A DNA stretch of 7,533 nt. Origin: Actinomycetes bacterium (GTDB lineage Bacteria > Actinomycetota > Actinomycetes > S36-B12). Positions 1 to 6,215 of this stretch are shown one piece after another. The number at the start of each line of letters is the position of its first letter. The stretch's first letter is position 1. Both the position numbers and the translations under genes were made by a program. Under the pieces are notes generated by a model. It saw only the letters and a program-made list of their open reading frames with translations. It searched no databases and was not told the origin of the DNA. The stretch covers positions 1 to 7,533 of the forward strand of contig JAUHZW010000099.1 in assembly GCA_030425745.1 (NCBI GenBank). Direction: 5' to 3'.

Positions 1-321
1 CGCCTGGAGCTCCAGCGGATCCCACGCAGCCCCTGGGTCGCCGAGCACCTCCCGTGCCGCCCTGAGGAGGGCCTGCAGAGCGGGTTCGACCGGGTGCTGA
101 GCCTGATCGGCGATCCCTGCCGCCACCGGCGGGAAGGGCAGCTCCTCCACCACGTCGCGCAGCAGATCCAGGCTTGACTCCCCCACCGCCGCGACCGTGC
201 GAGTCGAGACATCCGCACGGCGGGCGATGTCGCGCTGACTGGTCTCGGCGACGCCGTGCTCAGCGAGGAGTTCGGCAGCGGCTTCGAGGACCTTGCGCCG
301 CGACTCCGGATCAGGGCTCAC
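1..321 (-). CDS. TetR-like transcriptional regulator, N-terminal part (cut by left edge)
   Basis: This is the first 107 residues of a protein that runs off the left edge. Residues about 8-57 look like a TetR-type DNA-binding domain: helix 1 is RRKVLEAAAELLAEHGVAET and the helix-turn-helix is SQRDIARRADVSTRTV (about 28-43). The usual Y-x-F signature after the recognition helix is replaced by VAAVGESSLDLL, so this is an atypical member. The start is GTG at 321, the only start codon available, because an in-frame TGA (the menD stop) lies 30 bases upstream. No good Shine-Dalgarno sequence is present; a -10-like TACCGT sits six bases before the GTG, which suits leaderless translation. It lies just downstream of menD on the same strand and could be cotranscribed. 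The ligand and target genes cannot be read from this fragment; regulation of the men genes is only a guess from position. Confidence 0.75.
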   Translation of the reverse strand, partial: MSPDPESRRKVLEAAAELLAEHGVAETSQRDIARRADVSTRTVAAVGESSLDLLRDVVEELPFPPVAAGIADQAQHPVEPALQALLRAAREVLGDPGAAWDPLELQA

Positions 322-327
322 AGCCCC

Positions 328-355
328 ACGGTACGCGCAGGGCGAGAGCCGTCAG
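328..355 (-). promoter_or_regulatory. Candidate leaderless promoter of the TetR-like gene
   Basis: On the minus strand, CTGACG (350-355, four of six matches to TTGACA) and TACCGT (328-333, a TANNNT-type -10) are separated by 16 bases. Six bases separate the -10 from the GTG at 321, so transcription would begin at or next to the start codon. The -35 overlaps the menD stop codon. Inferred from sequence only. Confidence 0.35.
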
Positions 356-2100
356 GCAGACTCCAGCGCGGACGAGACCGCGTTCTGCACCGAGTCGAGC
401 ATCGCCGCCTCCGCTGCCCGGTCGCACGTGCGGGCCACGACGATCCGCACCCCACCGGCGCCCAGGGCATCGTCGATGGCCTGCTCCAGATCGGCGAGGG
501 AGTACACCGCGACAGCCGGTGTGCTCAGCGAGTCGGCGAGCTCGACGAGGTCGATGCCGAGCGGATTCCCGAAGACCCGCTCGAACATGGACGGCGGTAC
601 CGCGGATCCCTGCTCCAGGGAGGAGAAGATCCCACCACCGTCGTTGTCCGAGACCACGATCACGAGGTCGGGACGCTCCTCGTCAGCGGGAGCCAGCAGG
701 CCGTTGGTGTCATACAGGAACGTCTGATCACCCATGAGCGCAATCGCCCCGGCCCCGCCGTTGCGCTGCAGTGCCGCGGCGGCGCCCCAGGCCGTCGAGA
801 CGCAGCCATCGATGCCGGACGTGCCACGGTTGCCGAGGATGACCGCGTCCTGGACCGTGTTGGCCGCGAACGAGCCCACATGCCGCACCGGCCAGGAGGC
901 TCCCAGGAACAGCAGGCCCCCGTCGGGCACCAGCGCGGCCGTCACCCGGGCCACGTGCATGCCCGTCAGCACATCATCGTCAGATGCGAGCGCCGTCTCC
1001 ACCGCCGCCGCCGCGAGGACATCGGCACGCTGCCACGACTCAAGCCACTCCTCGTCGTACTCCGACTCCTCCGGCGGCAGCGGCACCGTTGCCAGCACGA
1101 TGTCCGCCGACCGCGTGGGGTCGCTCCACTCGCGCCGGGTATCGACGGCCAGATGGAGGTCGGCTCGGCTGATCATGCGCAGCACCGACCGGTTCAGGCC
1201 CACACGCCCCACCGTGATCACGAGGTCGGGCACATGGGCGTCGGCGAAGGCGTCGTCAGCGAGCAGGAGCGGGGCGTGACTCAGGGACGTGGTGCATCCG
1301 GCCCCGTTGCCCGTCGGCTCGGACACGACCGGCCAGCCCAACGCTTCGGCAAGCTCGTCGATGAGCTCGATCGCCTCGGGATCCTGATGGTCGCCCAGCA
1401 CGATGAGACCACGTGCGGGCACGACCGGCTCATCGAGCAGCGCACCCAGCACGTCATCCAGCGGAGTGCTCATGCCTGCCACCAGACGGGCATCAGCCGT
1501 CCACGGCCGCCCGTCGGGACGCCCATCGAGCTCCTCGATCCAGGCGTCGTCATCGGTCGGGACGAGCGGCTCGTCGAAGGCGACGTTCAGGTGCACCGGC
1601 CCCGGGCGCAGGGCATCTGTCGACACCGCCACAGCACGCGCGACGCTCGAGCGCCAATAGCCGACCTGTCCCGCCTCACGCACCGCGGGGCTCAGGTCGA
1701 GTGCGAGCCGGACATCGGATCCGAACACGGTGGCCTGGTGGATGGTCTGGTTCGCGCCGACGTCACGCAGGCGCGGCGGACGGTCGGCGGTCAGCAGCAC
1801 CAGCGGCACCGAGGACTCGTCGGCCTCCACGACCGCAGGGTGCAGGTTCACCGCTGCAGTCCCCGAGGTCGTGACGACGACGGCCGGGATCCCGTTGACG
1901 CGACTGATGCCCAGCGCACAGTAGGCCGCGGAACGTTCGTCCAGACGCACGTGCAGCATGAGGTCGCCGCGAGCCTCGGCCGCCGCGAGCGCGAGGGCGA
2001 GCGGGGTGGATCGGGAGCCCGGTGCCAGCACCACATCCGTGACACCGCAGCGCACGAGCTCGTCGACGATGACCAGCGCTTCGGCCGTAGCAGGATTCAC
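352..2100 (-). CDS. menD: MenD, 2-succinyl-5-enolpyruvyl-6-hydroxy-3-cyclohexene-1-carboxylate synthase
   Basis: This thiamine-diphosphate enzyme condenses isochorismate with 2-oxoglutarate (losing CO2) to give SEPHCHC, the committed step of menaquinone synthesis in the cytosol. The protein is 582 residues, near the usual family length. Visible motifs: LAPGSRSTPLALAL (25-38), RLDERSAAYCALG (52-64) with Glu55 at the position of the catalytic glutamate of the E. coli enzyme, TTSGTAAVNLHPAVVEA (77-93), LLTADRPPRLRDVGANQTI (102-120), GNRGTSGIDG (423-432), and the C-terminal cofactor-binding stretch MGDQTFLYDTNGLL (456-469) followed by VVSDNDGGGIFSSLEQ (482-497). The start is GTG at 2100, nine bases after the menC stop, so menC and menD are almost certainly cotranscribed. 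The ribosome site is weak (GGTGGCG), while a TAGGGT lies six bases before the GTG. The gene appears intact and complete. Confidence 0.97.
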   Translation of the reverse strand: MNPATAEALVIVDELVRCGVTDVVLAPGSRSTPLALALAAAEARGDLMLHVRLDERSAAYCALGISRVNGIPAVVVTTSGTAAVNLHPAVVEADESSVPLVLLTADRPPRLRDVGANQTIHQATVFGSDVRLALDLSPAVREAGQVGYWRSSVARAVAVSTDALRPGPVHLNVAFDEPLVPTDDDAWIEELDGRPDGRPWTADARLVAGMSTPLDDVLGALLDEPVVPARGLIVLGDHQDPEAIELIDELAEALGWPVVSEPTGNGAGCTTSLSHAPLLLADDAFADAHVPDLVITVGRVGLNRSVLRMISRADLHLAVDTRREWSDPTRSADIVLATVPLPPEESEYDEEWLESWQRADVLAAAAVETALASDDDVLTGMHVARVTAALVPDGGLLFLGASWPVRHVGSFAANTVQDAVILGNRGTSGIDGCVSTAWGAAAALQRNGGAGAIALMGDQTFLYDTNGLLAPADEERPDLVIVVSDNDGGGIFSSLEQGSAVPPSMFERVFGNPLGIDLVELADSLSTPAVAVYSLADLEQAIDDALGAGGVRIVVARTCDRAAEAAMLDSVQNAVSSALESA

Positions 2101-2106
2101 GCCGCC

Positions 2107-2112
2107 ACCCTA
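2107..2112 (-). promoter_or_regulatory. Possible -10 box in front of menD
   Basis: TAGGGT on the minus strand is followed by six bases and then the menD GTG start, the same spacing as in front of the TetR-like and DUF4229 genes. It overlaps the menC stop codon. No convincing -35 is seen 15-18 bases upstream, so it could be a secondary internal promoter or a coincidence. Confidence 0.22.
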
Positions 2113-3123
2113 CGGCTCCTGTCGAGACGACCACGCGGCCACGAGCCGTGACCGCCAGTACGCGGCGCGCTCGTCCGTGAGCCGATCCCGGGCAGCCAGC
2201 AGGTCGGGCAGCTCTGGCCCGGTGCGACGCACCGGCAGCGTCCCGCCCTCGGGCAGCAGCGGAGCGGTGAGATCCGCTGCGAACAGCGCACCGGTGCCCA
2301 GGCCGCTCGCGAAGGGGAGTTCGGGCATCGCGGCAGCAGCAGCGAGTGCCGTCTCCAGACCGACCGACGAGTCCAGCGAGCCGCTGATGACGACCGGAAC
2401 GTTCAGCTCCTGCGCGCGCGCGAGCGTCACGGCCACACCCCCGAGAGTGGCGGGCTTGAGCACGGCCACATCAGCGATGTCAGCAACCGACGTGACGGGG
2501 GTGTCCGACGTGCGGATCACCTCATCGGCAGCGAAGCGCACATCGACCATGCCGCGCAGCTCTCGCAGCTCGTCGCGAGTGCGGCACGGCTGCTCGACGT
2601 ACTCGAGGTCGTAGGCCGCGAGTCTGCGCAGTGCCCGGGCCGCGGTGGGAACGTCCCACGCCGCATTGGCATCGATACGGATCGCTCCAGCTCCTTTGCC
2701 GAGCACCGTGTCGAGGACATCGCGCACCGTGGCGACCCGCGCCTCGTCGTCGCCGAGGACGGGCGAGCCCACCTTGACCTTGATCGTCCGACAGCCCCGA
2801 TCGAGCACCGCCTCGCGAGTCAGACCCGCGGCGTCGGACGCGTCGACCGCCGGGATGATCGCGTTCACCTGGATCTCCGACCGCACCGGCGTGGGCCACT
2901 GCCCGAAGGCCGCCTCGATGGCGCTCGTCAGCCAGCGCCCGGCCGCGACATCGGAGTAGTCATCGAAGGGAGCGAACTCGCCCCAACCGCTCGGGCCCTT
3001 GATGAGCATGCCCTCCCGCACGTCGAGCCCACGGAACCGACGCCGCAGCGGCAGTGCGAAGGGGATCGCGGCCTGCAGGACGTCCTGAACGGTGAGATCG
3101 AGGTGACCCTGATCGCCCATCAC
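2110..3123 (-). CDS. menC: MenC, o-succinylbenzoate synthase
   Basis: MenC dehydrates SHCHC to o-succinylbenzoate in menaquinone synthesis. It belongs to the enolase superfamily (muconate-cycloisomerase-like group). Counting from the GTG at 3123, the 337 residues show the superfamily catalytic set in order: KVK at 115-117, Asp151 in RIDANAAW, Glu177 in YVEQP, Asp200 in FAADE, and Lys223 in VLKPATLGG, then SGSLDSSVGL (247-256). The capping domain begins ALPLRRRFRGLDVREGMLIKG, typical of actinobacterial MenC. The start may be GTG 3123 or the adjacent ATG at 3120; no strong ribosome site separates them. The gene ends with TAG nine bases before menD and diverges from menE, which is 62 bases away if menE begins at 3186. 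Related enzymes of this superfamily can have N-succinylamino-acid racemase activity, but the menD neighbour makes MenC secure. Confidence 0.96.
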   Translation of the reverse strand: MMGDQGHLDLTVQDVLQAAIPFALPLRRRFRGLDVREGMLIKGPSGWGEFAPFDDYSDVAAGRWLTSAIEAAFGQWPTPVRSEIQVNAIIPAVDASDAAGLTREAVLDRGCRTIKVKVGSPVLGDDEARVATVRDVLDTVLGKGAGAIRIDANAAWDVPTAARALRRLAAYDLEYVEQPCRTRDELRELRGMVDVRFAADEVIRTSDTPVTSVADIADVAVLKPATLGGVAVTLARAQELNVPVVISGSLDSSVGLETALAAAAAMPELPFASGLGTGALFAADLTAPLLPEGGTLPVRRTGPELPDLLAARDRLTDERAAYWRSRLVAAWSSRQEP

Positions 3124-3156
3124 AGCTCGCAGATCGGATGGGTGTCCACATCCGGA

Positions 3157-3162
3157 AACCTA
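3157..3162 (-). promoter_or_regulatory. Possible -10 box for menC-menD transcript
   Basis: TAGGTT on the minus strand lies in the divergent menC/menE gap, 33 bases upstream of the menC GTG. A start site about seven bases further would leave a leader of roughly 25-30 bases. The -35 region is poor. Chosen because it is the only TANNNT hexamer on this strand in the gap. Confidence 0.25.
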
Positions 3163-3172
3163 CCGGCCGCCC

Positions 3173-3178
3173 TAGGCT
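3173..3178 (+). promoter_or_regulatory. Possible -10 box for menE
   Basis: TAGGCT on the plus strand ends seven bases before a GTG at 3186 and one base before an ATG at 3180. The distance to the GTG suits a leaderless transcript. No clear -35 is present at 16-18 bases. It argues against the more upstream ATG at 3138, which would lie before this element. Confidence 0.28.
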
Positions 3179-3185
3179 CATGCAG

Positions 3186-4394
3186 GTGACGAGTCGATCC
3201 CTGGTCCGGGTGCCGGTGCCACCCGGCCCCGAGGGTCCGGCACGACTGCTTCCTGCGCTGGCGGACGCACTGGCGGGCGACGGTCCGGCCATCGCACCCG
3301 TTCCGGTGGTGTCGGCCACGGTGTCGTCCGACTATGTCGCGACCGCGCTGAGGGCCGTTCAGGCCGATGGCGGGCCGCCACTGGAGTCCGATGATGTCGC
3401 GGCGGTGGTCGCGACGTCCGGCTCCACCGGTGATCCGCGCGGGGTGCTCCTGACGGCCGACAATCTCACCGCCCTGACGCCGGCCGTGCAGGCGCAGGCA
3501 CGCCCCCAGTGGATCGTCGCCCTGCCCGTGACCTCGATCGGCGGCATCAACGTCCTCGTGCGTGCCCTGGCGGCCGACCTCGAACCGCTCGTCGTCCCCA
3601 GCATCGGAGGTGCCGGGCCGTTCCGGCCCGAGGAGTTCACGAGCATCGTCGATCGGGCCCGGGAGAGGTCGGACGACGTCCGGGTGTCACTCGTCCCCGC
3701 TCAGCTCACGCGCCTGCTGTCCGACACCGCTGCGACCGAGGCCCTCCAGGCCTGCCATTCCGTCCTTGTCGGCGGAGCAGGCCTTCGACCCTCCCTGCGC
3801 AGTGTCGCCGAGAACCTGGGCATCGACCTGACCTCGACGTACGGCGCCACGGAGACCAGCGGCGGCTGCGTGTATGACGGGCGGCCACTGGACGGCGTCA
3901 CGATCACCGTGGATGAGCCCACCGGCCGGCTCCGGCTGTCCGGCCCGAGCATCGCGATCGGCTACCGGGGTGACCCAGCAGCAACCGCGGCGACCTTCAT
4001 CGACGGCGCCTACCTCAGCTCAGACGTCGGCACTGTCAGCGACGATGGCACGGTGACCGTGATCGGACGCGCCGACGATGTCGTCACCGTCGGCGGGGTC
4101 AATGTGTCCCCGGGCGCTGCTGAGCGCGTCATCACCGATCATCCGGACGTCGCGGCGGGCGCCGTCGTCGCCGCGATCGACGCCAACGGCGATGCCCGAC
4201 TGCACGCCTTCGTCGAGATCCGCGATGACGCCTCAGGAGTCGCGGACTCCGTCCGGGCGGCTGTCACCGAGCAGCTCGGGCGCCCCGCTCGACCCGTCGT
4301 GCACCGGGTGCAGCATCTCCCCCACCTGCCCAATGGCAAGGTTGACCGTCGCGCGCTGGTGCAGTGGGCGGCGGAGAATCCGCTCGATACCTGA
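3186..4394 (+). CDS. menE: MenE, o-succinylbenzoate-CoA ligase (AMP-binding)
   Basis: MenE activates o-succinylbenzoate with ATP and joins it to CoA, the substrate for MenB. The protein has the ANL adenylate-forming motifs in order (numbering from GTG 3186, 402 residues): phosphate-binding loop ATSGSTGDPRG (76-86), STYGATETSGG (217-227), LSSDVG (277-282), the hinge IGRADDVVTVGGVNVSPGAAE (293-313), and PNGKVDR near the C-terminus (382-388) with catalytic Lys385. It is shorter than general acyl-CoA ligases, as actinobacterial MenE proteins are. The frame is open from ATG 3138, and ATG 3180 is also in frame; GTG 3186 is preferred because upstream residues look unlike the family and a TAGGCT -10-like box lies just before it. 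It diverges from menC and precedes menA by 46 bases, probably in one transcript. Product is secure; the start is uncertain by up to 16 residues. Confidence 0.93.
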   Translation: MTSRSLVRVPVPPGPEGPARLLPALADALAGDGPAIAPVPVVSATVSSDYVATALRAVQADGGPPLESDDVAAVVATSGSTGDPRGVLLTADNLTALTPAVQAQARPQWIVALPVTSIGGINVLVRALAADLEPLVVPSIGGAGPFRPEEFTSIVDRARERSDDVRVSLVPAQLTRLLSDTAATEALQACHSVLVGGAGLRPSLRSVAENLGIDLTSTYGATETSGGCVYDGRPLDGVTITVDEPTGRLRLSGPSIAIGYRGDPAATAATFIDGAYLSSDVGTVSDDGTVTVIGRADDVVTVGGVNVSPGAAERVITDHPDVAAGAVVAAIDANGDARLHAFVEIRDDASGVADSVRAAVTEQLGRPARPVVHRVQHLPHLPNGKVDRRALVQWAAENPLDT

Positions 4395-4426
4395 GAGCCG
4401 GCGCGTCCGCGGCAACGATCACGTCT

Positions 4427-4431
4427 GGAGG
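4427..4431 (+). promoter_or_regulatory. Ribosome binding site of menA
   Basis: GGAGG nine bases before ATG 4441 is a strong Shine-Dalgarno sequence. It fixes the menA start and contrasts with the SD-less starts of menD, menE and the DUF4229 gene. A clear ribosome site is what a second gene in an operon (after menE) would need. Confidence 0.8.
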
Positions 4432-4440
4432 AACCACACG

Positions 4441-5316
4441 ATGGCCACACCCACGCAGTGGTGGCAGGGCGCCCGCCCGCGTACCCTCCCCGCCGCGATC
4501 GCACCGGTGACCGTGGGTGCCGGGCTCGGCGCGTGGGCCGACGCCTTCGATGCCGTGCGGGTGATCCTCGCGCTCCTCGTCGCCGTCCTGCTGCAGATCG
4601 GTGTGAATTTCGCCAACGACTACAGCGACGGCATCCGCGGGACCGACGCCGAGCGGGTCGGCCCGGTGCGGCTCGTCGGACAGGGGCTGGCCCCCGCGCG
4701 ACAGGTGAAGACGGCGGCATTCGGGGCCTTCGCAGCAGCCGCGATCGTGGGACTCCTCCTCGTCGCCCTGACCGGCGCGTGGTGGCTGCTGCTCGTCGGC
4801 GCGGCCAGCATCGCCGCGGCCTGGTTCTACACCGGTGGCCCGCATCCGTACGGCTATGCCGGGCTCGGCGAGGTCTTCGTCTTCGTGTTCTTCGGCATCG
4901 TGCCCGTCGTCGGCACCGCCTATGTGCAGACCCTGTCGATCTCCGTGGTGGCCGTTCTCGCCGGCATCGGAGTCGGGCTGCTCTCCTGCGCGATCCTGGT
5001 CACCAACAACCTGCGGGACATCCCCGGCGACATCGTCTCGGGCAAGCGGACTCTCGCCGTCCGCCTCGGGGACGATCGCACGCGCATCCTCTTCGCCGGA
5101 CTGGTGACCGGTGCCCTCGCGGTGCCGATCCTGCTCGTTCCCGCGACGTCGCCCTGGGTGGCTCTCACGCTGCTGACCGGCCTGCTCGCCATCAGCCCGC
5201 TGCGGATCGTCCTGGGGCCGGCGAAGGGTCCCGCCCTGATCCCGGCACTGAAGCAGACGGGGCAGCTGCTGCTGGCCTACGGTCTGGTGCTCGGCGTGCT
5301 GCTGGCGGTGTCCTGA
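4441..5316 (+). CDS. menA: MenA, 1,4-dihydroxy-2-naphthoate polyprenyltransferase
   Basis: MenA transfers a polyprenyl chain from its diphosphate to 1,4-dihydroxy-2-naphthoate in the cytoplasmic membrane, giving demethylmenaquinone. The 291-residue protein is a UbiA-type intramembrane prenyltransferase with many hydrophobic segments. The N-terminus QWWQGARPRTLPAAIAPV (6-23) is characteristic of MenA. The first Asp-rich motif is NFANDYSDGIRGTD (56-69) and the second is NNLRDIPGDIVSGKRTLAVRLG (189-210); their aspartates bind the Mg-diphosphate. ATG 4441 is chosen for its GGAGG and family-like N-terminus, although the frame is open much further upstream inside menE as a shadow. It follows menE by 46 bases in a probable operon. 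It ends only six bases before the 3' end of the convergent PLDc_N gene. Confidence 0.96.
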   Translation: MATPTQWWQGARPRTLPAAIAPVTVGAGLGAWADAFDAVRVILALLVAVLLQIGVNFANDYSDGIRGTDAERVGPVRLVGQGLAPARQVKTAAFGAFAAAAIVGLLLVALTGAWWLLLVGAASIAAAWFYTGGPHPYGYAGLGEVFVFVFFGIVPVVGTAYVQTLSISVVAVLAGIGVGLLSCAILVTNNLRDIPGDIVSGKRTLAVRLGDDRTRILFAGLVTGALAVPILLVPATSPWVALTLLTGLLAISPLRIVLGPAKGPALIPALKQTGQLLLAYGLVLGVLLAVS

Positions 5317-5322
5317 CGAGGG

Positions 5323-5637
5323 TCAGGCGGACTCGTCGTTGGCCTTGCCGCGGCGCTGGCGCATGCGCCGGCTCCAGGCATCGTCGCCCAACTGCTTGAG
5401 GAACGCGGGATCGTCATCGGGAGCCACCGGTCCCCGTCGACGCCGCGCCCCGGGGAGGTTCCAGACGCGGCCGAACACCAGCCACAGCAGGCCGCCGAGC
5501 ACGGGCAGCACGATCACGACGACGAGCCACACGTACTTGGGCAGCGTGCGGGTGCCACCGGACGGCGTGCGCAGCACGTCGATGACGCAGTAGATGTAGA
5601 ACGCGACCGCGAGGATCGCTCCCGCTACCCGAAGCAC
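5323..5637 (-). CDS. PLDc_N domain small membrane protein
   Basis: A 104-residue protein with two predicted membrane helices (about 4-22 and 34-56) and the family pattern of the phospholipase-D-nuclease N-terminal domain: AFYIYCVIDVLRTP, then LPKYVWLVVVIVLPVLGGLLWLVFGR. The tail is charged, with an RRRR stretch (65-68) and the DDDPAFLKQL element (74-83) often seen in actinobacterial members. No nuclease HKD motif is present, so it is not an enzyme of that class; its role is unknown, and membrane-associated signalling or envelope function is only speculation. The start is GTG 5637, with a good AGGAGG (5644-5649) six bases upstream. It converges on menA with a six-base gap and diverges from the DUF4229 gene. 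Confidence 0.88.
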   Translation of the reverse strand: MLRVAGAILAVAFYIYCVIDVLRTPSGGTRTLPKYVWLVVVIVLPVLGGLLWLVFGRVWNLPGARRRRGPVAPDDDPAFLKQLGDDAWSRRMRQRRGKANDESA

Positions 5638-5643
5638 CGGTCA

Positions 5644-5649
5644 CCTCCT
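5644..5649 (-). promoter_or_regulatory. Ribosome binding site of the PLDc_N gene
   Basis: AGGAGG on the minus strand, six bases before GTG 5637, is a canonical Shine-Dalgarno sequence and supports a GTG start. Confidence 0.8.
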
Positions 5650-5702
5650 GGCTCTCGTGCTCGCCTCTGCTCCACCCCGACTTCTCTGCCGAGCGCACAC
5701 AG

Positions 5703-5708
5703 ATCGTA
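5703..5708 (-). promoter_or_regulatory. Possible -10 box for the PLDc_N gene
   Basis: TACGAT on the minus strand lies in the 129-base divergent spacer and would give a leader of about 55-60 bases ahead of GTG 5637. The -35 is not convincing. Together with the plus-strand TACGGT it forms a 7-bp inverted pair (CGTACGT at 5705-5711, ACGTACG at 5752-5758), which may only reflect two similar -10 boxes facing away from each other. Confidence 0.25.
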
Positions 5709-5732
5709 CGTCACTCCAGCCGGTTGCGATCG

Positions 5733-5760
5733 TCGACGCCGGCGGCCCCTCACGTACGGT
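5733..5760 (+). promoter_or_regulatory. Candidate leaderless promoter of the DUF4229 gene
   Basis: TCGACG (5733-5738) and TACGGT (5755-5760) are separated by 16 bases, the same geometry as the candidate TetR promoter. The GTG start at 5767 follows the -10 after six bases. An AGGAG lies in that gap, but only one base from the GTG, too close to act as a normal ribosome site. Transcription probably begins at the start codon. Confidence 0.4.
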
Positions 5761-5766
5761 AGGAGC

Positions 5767-6063
5767 GTGAGCTCCCGATCCACGTCCACCGCATCCGCCG
5801 TGATCCTCTACACGCTCCTGCGCGTGGCCCTGTTCGCCGCCGCCTGGGGCCTGGTGTGGCTGTTCACACCGCTGGACGCGCTGTGGTCGGCGGTGGCGGG
5901 CCTGCTGATCTCGGGCGCCCTCAGCCTGGTGCTGCTCGACCGGCAGCGCGGCCGCGTCGGGCAGGCGGCGGGCGGCTTCTTCTCCCGTCTCAACGAGCGG
6001 ATCGATGCCGCGTCCAGAGCCGAGGACATCGACGACGACGTCGAGCCGCCGGAAGGGCGCTGA
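5767..6063 (+). CDS. DUF4229 small membrane protein
   Basis: A 98-residue protein matching the DUF4229 pattern of actinobacteria: a short polar N-terminus, membrane helix 1 (about 11-33, containing ILYTLLRVALFAAAWGLVWL), a short turn with TPLDALW, membrane helix 2 (about 38-57), then LLDRQRGR and a charged amphipathic tail with RLNERIDAASRAEDIDDD. Function is unknown. The start is GTG 5767; there is no usable ribosome site, but a -10-like TACGGT stands six bases upstream. DUF4229 genes are, from memory, often found next to PLDc_N and men or cytochrome-biogenesis genes in Micrococcales, so the context is normal. The stop at 6061-6063 is followed ten bases later by the tandem repeat array. Confidence 0.87.
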   Translation: MSSRSTSTASAVILYTLLRVALFAAAWGLVWLFTPLDALWSAVAGLLISGALSLVLLDRQRGRVGQAAGGFFSRLNERIDAASRAEDIDDDVEPPEGR

Positions 6064-6071
6064 CGGCGCTC

Positions 6072-6197
6072 AGTGACCACTCGAACGGGAAATGACCACT
6101 CGGACGGGCAGTGACCACTCGGACGGGGAGTGACCACTCGGACGGGCAGTGACCACTCGGACGGGCAGTGACCACTCGAACGGCCAGTGACCACTCG
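6072..6197. repeat. 19-bp tandem repeat array, six units plus a partial seventh
   Basis: The core TGACCACTCG begins at 6074, 6093, 6112, 6131, 6150, 6169 and 6188, exactly every 19 bases, and is identical in all seven copies. The remaining nine bases vary slightly: units 2, 4 and 5 are identical (core followed by GACGGGCAG), unit 3 has one change, units 1 and 6 begin AACGG, and the seventh copy is only the core. In six of seven copies the core is preceded by AG, making the short dyad AGTG-AC-CACT. The array fills most of the 139-base gap between the convergent stops of the DUF4229 gene and ccsB. A period of 19 is not a multiple of three, so it is not coding. There are no unique spacers, so it is not CRISPR. 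Function unknown; possibilities are a transcript-end or structural element, a protein-binding array or a neutral minisatellite. Confidence 0.95.
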
Positions 6198-6215
6198 CGG
6201 GGCTACAGGCCCGCG
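6196..6215 (-). terminator. Possible hairpin at the ccsB stop codon
   Basis: CGCGGG (6196-6201) and CCCGCG (6210-6215) form a perfect six-pair GC stem with an eight-base loop that contains the ccsB TAG. No T-rich tract follows on either strand, so it would not be a classical intrinsic terminator, though actinobacterial terminators often lack one. It abuts the last repeat copy. Confidence 0.25.

Noticed and set aside
256..2151. A 631-residue open frame on the plus strand opposite menD
   Set aside because: It lies antisense to a complete, motif-rich menD and its translation is a low-complexity Arg/His/Gly-rich string, the usual shadow of high-GC codon bias.
4397..4413. GCCG/CGGC hairpin between menE and menA
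   Set aside because: Only four base pairs are formed and the gap is otherwise an ordinary operon spacer with a ribosome site.
4264..4845. 193-residue minus-strand open frames opposite menE/menA
   Set aside because: Antisense to secure genes, Arg/Gly-rich, with no family-like motif.
6072..6197. Repeat array as a CRISPR array
   Set aside because: Units are head-to-tail 19-mers with no unique spacers, and no cas genes are in the window.
6072..6197. Repeat array as replication iterons
   Set aside because: The unit length fits plasmid iterons, but there is no rep gene, no AT-rich stretch, and the neighbours are chromosomal core genes.
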